12,874 nt of DNA from contig DMUF01000117.1 of the NCBI GenBank assembly GCA_003476445.1, positions 959 through 13,832 of the forward strand. Reading direction: 5' to 3'. Positions 10,296 through 12,874 of this stretch are shown here, one piece after another (position 1 is the first letter of the stretch; every line of letters begins with the position of its first letter). Both the position numbers and the translations under genes were made by a program. Below the pieces are notes generated by a model, which was not told the origin of the DNA, made no database searches, and saw only the letters and a list, made by a program, of their open reading frames with translations. Source of the stretch: Gammaproteobacteria bacterium. Lineage in GTDB: Bacteria; Pseudomonadota; Gammaproteobacteria; Pseudomonadales; Azotimanducaceae.

Positions 10296-12874
10296 GAATG
10301 ATGTGCCTCGATTCCTTCATTGGGACTGGATTTCTGCTGTGCGCTGCCGATCCGGCCGACAGCAGCAGCGGGCGCCCGTATACCCCGACGCGTCAGCAAA
10401 TTCTCAAGAACAGCGCGTGCCGCCGGGTCGAGCTCGACCGCGGTCACAAGACACCAGAGTTGCCCCGCTCGCGCTTGCCTCAGCCCCGCGAGCCGAGCGA
10501 TCTTGACGGCATCTTTCTCAGTGAACACCACCACCGCGCGCCCGTCCGCAGGCAGCAATTCAGCCAGATCGGCAAAGGGGTAGTGATCTGGATAGGCCAC
10601 AGCGTCGACGCTAAGCCCCAGGGCGGCCAGTGTCCTGAAAAATCGCTCCGGGTGACCAATCGCTGCGACGGCCTGCACCAGCGGGTATCGCAGGCGAAAA
10701 TCAGCCGGCGCAAGCCTCGCCCCCGTCACCAGGTCGATGAACACCGCGGGTACCAACGACATCTTTGAAACCGGCACCGCTGATGGCAGCGCAAGCGCGG
10801 CGACCGACCTGTCAGGAGCCTCCCCGGCGCCCGGCTCGCCGTTCATGACAACCCAGTCCACCGACTCAAGGCGCGTGGCGGGTTCGCGCAGAGGGCCTGC
10901 AGGCAGACAGCGGCGGTTGCCCAGTCCGCGCTCCGCGTCGATTACCACGAGCTCAATGTCGCGCCCGAGCGGCAAATGCTGCAAGCCGTCGTCGGCAATC
11001 ACGATGCTGCAGTCGGTTGCCGCCAGCAGCGCCTGAACCGCGGCCACCCGATCCGCGCCCACCCATACCGGAACGCCCGACCGTTCTGCGAGCAATACCG
11101 GTTCGTCTCCCACGTCATGGGGATCGCTGCCGGGTGTGACCGCAAGCGGACCCGACAGCCGACCGCCGTAGCCCCGACTGACGATACCCGGTCGGTGCCC
11201 AAGCGCCCGCAGCGCCTCGACGAGCCAGATAACCAGCGGCGTCTTGCCCGTTCCACCGACCGCGAGGTTACCCACGATGATCACCGGACACGGCGCCCGC
11301 CATGCGGACCGTTGCCCCGACATGACCCTCGCACGCCGCCTGCGCACGAACATACGAAACAGGAATTCCAACGGACGCAACAGATACAACCACCACGCGT
11401 CACGATACCAGGCGGCAACCAGGCGCTGTTCCAGGATGCCGCGAAACGGAGAGCTGCGTGTCACCGGACGCGCAGGCTTCGCAGGCAGCCTTGATTCGCT
11501 GTCTCGATCAGCCGCGGGCGCCGAATCGGCAAACTGTGCTTCGTATAGCGCGGCATACGCGCCGCCTCGGGCGAGCAATTCCGCGTGGGTCCCGGTCTCG
11601 ACGATACGCCCTTCCGCCATCACGACGATGCGATCGGCACGTTCCACGGTCGATAGGCGGTGCGCGATCACCAGTGTGGTTCGCCCGCGCATCACCTCCT
11701 CCAGCGCGGCCTGGATGTGCCGCTCGGACTCGTTGTCGAGCGCCGAGGTGGCTTCGTCGAGGATCAGGATGGGCGCATCTTTGAGCAGCGCACGCGCGAT
11801 CGCGATCCGCTGACGCTGTCCACCGGAGAGCAGGACACCGTCGTCGCCGACCACGGTCTCGAGCCCCTGTGGGAGGTCACGCACAAAGCTATCTGCATGG
11901 GCACGCTGCAACGCCTCAGTGACGGCGGCAGGAGACGCCGTGCCGAGCGCGCCATACGCCACGTTGCGCGCGAGTGTGTCGTTGAACAGGGTGACCTGCT
12001 GGTTGACCAGCCCGATCTGGCGCCGCAGCGCAGCCAACCGGTAGTGCGAGAGCGGTACTCCGTCGAGCAACACGCTGCCCGATCCGGGCTCATAGAACCG
12101 CGGAATCAGACTTGCGAGCGTCGATTTACCACTTCCCGAACGACCGACGAGTGCCACCGTCTGCCCCGGTTCGATCACGAGGTTGATGTCGTCGAGGACG
12201 CGCGGGCCCTGCGCCGAGTAGGCAAAGCTGACCCCGCGGAATTCGATACGACCGGCAATCCGCGCGGTATCGAGCGTACCGGTATCGGCCTCCGGTGGCT
12301 GATCGAGCTGGGCAAAGATGTCTTCAGCCGCCGCGAGTCCACGCTGCAGCCGTGCGTTGACCTCGGTGAGCTTGCGAATTGGCCGCGCGAGCATCGCCGC
12401 CAATCCGAGCAGCGCAACGACCTGCCCCGTGCTCAGGTCGTCGGCCAGACCGGGTTTCAGTAACAGAAACACCAACAGCGCGAGTGCGGCTGCCACAAAC
12501 ACCTGAATGACATGCGTGCTCGTGACCTTGGTCGCCACCATTCTGAGGTTTTGCTGCTGATTGGTCGCGCTCGCCGCCTCGAATCGCTCGCGCTCGTAGG
12601 CTTCGCCACCAAAGATTCGCACCACGCGATAGCCAGTGACTGTTTCCGCTGTGACATGGGTCACATCACCCATCGAGCTCTGAATGCGCCGGCTCAAACG
12701 CCGAAAGCGGCGACTCGCCTGCACCACGATAAGCCCGACCACCGGCGCAACCGCGGCGAAAATCAGCGTCAGCTTCCAGCTGATCCACAGCATGCTGCCC
12801 AGATAGATCAACACCTTGCCGCCATCCTGCAGCACCGTCTTGAGCGCGTCGGTGCCGGTATCACGCAGTTGCCC
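10292..12874 (-). CDS. msbA-lpxK: fused lipid A flippase MsbA and tetraacyldisaccharide 4'-kinase LpxK (5' end beyond the window)
   Basis: One uninterrupted frame of 860 codons. Residues are numbered from the first codon at the window edge. MsbA, the ATP-driven inner-membrane lipid A flippase, occupies 1-448: hydrophobic segments near 20-50 (TM3-4), 121-139 and 149-163 (TM5-6), then the nucleotide-binding domain with Walker A GRSGSGKST (244-252), LSGGQ (349-353), ILILDE (369-374) and the H-loop His405. About 125-130 N-terminal residues lie outside. A 22-residue polar linker follows. LpxK, which phosphorylates the 4' position of the lipid A disaccharide, begins about 471-480: membrane-associated helix WWLYLLRPLEFLFRMF, then VVGN-type IIVGNLAVGGTGKTP with the P-loop 540-545, SRGYGG, GDEPVL, ADDGLQH (627-633), PAGPLRE, GHPERFF, DHYPF (763-767) and TEKDAVK. 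The last ~30 residues exceed normal LpxK. An internal GTG at 11464 could start lpxK alone. Its stop overlaps kdsB as ATGA. Fusion or hidden frameshift remains open. Confidence 0.9.
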   Translation of the reverse strand, partial: GQLRDTGTDALKTVLQDGGKVLIYLGSMLWISWKLTLIFAAVAPVVGLIVVQASRRFRRLSRRIQSSMGDVTHVTAETVTGYRVVRIFGGEAYERERFEAASATNQQQNLRMVATKVTSTHVIQVFVAAALALLVFLLLKPGLADDLSTGQVVALLGLAAMLARPIRKLTEVNARLQRGLAAAEDIFAQLDQPPEADTGTLDTARIAGRIEFRGVSFAYSAQGPRVLDDINLVIEPGQTVALVGRSGSGKSTLASLIPRFYEPGSGSVLLDGVPLSHYRLAALRRQIGLVNQQVTLFNDTLARNVAYGALGTASPAAVTEALQRAHADSFVRDLPQGLETVVGDDGVLLSGGQRQRIAIARALLKDAPILILDEATSALDNESERHIQAALEEVMRGRTTLVIAHRLSTVERADRIVVMAEGRIVETGTHAELLARGGAYAALYEAQFADSAPAADRDSESRLPAKPARPVTRSSPFRGILEQRLVAAWYRDAWWLYLLRPLEFLFRMFVRRRRARVMSGQRSAWRAPCPVIIVGNLAVGGTGKTPLVIWLVEALRALGHRPGIVSRGYGGRLSGPLAVTPGSDPHDVGDEPVLLAERSGVPVWVGADRVAAVQALLAATDCSIVIADDGLQHLPLGRDIELVVIDAERGLGNRRCLPAGPLREPATRLESVDWVVMNGEPGAGEAPDRSVAALALPSAVPVSKMSLVPAVFIDLVTGARLAPADFRLRYPLVQAVAAIGHPERFFRTLAALGLSVDAVAYPDHYPFADLAELLPADGRAVVVFTEKDAVKIARLAGLRQARAGQLWCLVTAVELDPAARAVLENLLTRRGIRAPAAAVGRIGSAQQKSSPNEGIEAHHS
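11461..11464 (-). other. GTGA at the msbA/lpxK junction: candidate internal lpxK start and relic of an msbA stop
   Basis: On the minus strand GTG (11464-11462) is in the LpxK frame, about 8 codons before LpxK homology begins. The TGA (11463-11461) is in the +1 frame, which is open upstream back to the end of MsbA homology. GTGA or ATGA is the typical 4-base stop/start overlap, and it is used at the lpxK-kdsB and kdsB-murB joints here. So msbA probably once stopped here, and a one-frame shift between about 11531 and 11464 joined the genes. No strong ribosome-binding site precedes the GTG. Confidence 0.5.

Overview
This window is a conserved housekeeping block from a GC-rich, non-enteric gammaproteobacterium. 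The evidence is the gene content (an RNase E with an E. coli-like catalytic half, MsbA, LpxK, KdsB, YceD, a YceF-type Maf) and the order yceD-rpmF-plsX-fabD-fabG next to maf, rluC and rne. The neighbouring murB-kdsB-lpxK set, and the lack of fabH between plsX and fabD, recall the Pseudomonas arrangement more than the enteric one. I cannot name a genus. I see no mobile element, tRNA, rRNA, CRISPR array or obvious horizontally acquired segment.

Layout. (i) 3121 down to 1, minus strand: yceD - rpmF - plsX - fabD - fabG (cut by the left edge), a tight operon that couples a ribosomal protein to phospholipid and fatty acid synthesis. (ii) A ~100 bp divergent region (3122-3220) with a perfect 8-bp dyad, then maf on the plus strand (3221-3817). 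(iii) rluC on the minus strand, whose 3' end overlaps that of maf tail-to-tail by 16 bp. (iv) A ~560 bp divergent spacer/leader holding several short hairpins, then rne (5371-8310, 979 codons). (v) A 144 bp convergent spacer with a strong hairpin. (vi) 12874 down to 8455, minus strand: msbA-lpxK fused in one reading frame (5' end cut by the right edge), then kdsB and murB, each joined to the gene before it by a 4-base ATGA overlap.

The genes cover envelope building and RNA metabolism. FabD/FabG/PlsX make acyl chains and acyl phosphate for phospholipid. LpxK phosphorylates the lipid A precursor, KdsB supplies CMP-Kdo for the next step, MsbA flips the finished core-lipid A, and MurB makes UDP-MurNAc for peptidoglycan. 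RNase E, RluC, L32 and YceD serve mRNA decay and ribosome biogenesis.

The most unusual feature is the uninterrupted msbA-lpxK reading frame. Its junction still contains a GTGA, the usual signature of a 4-base stop/start overlap, with the GTG placed where lpxK should begin. This is either a real MsbA-LpxK fusion made by a small frame change or a single-base sequence error; re-reading the junction would decide. Other points are the RNase E C-terminal half (membrane helix, Arg/Gly-rich tracts, terminal NDPR motif), its hairpin-containing leader, and the missing fabH.
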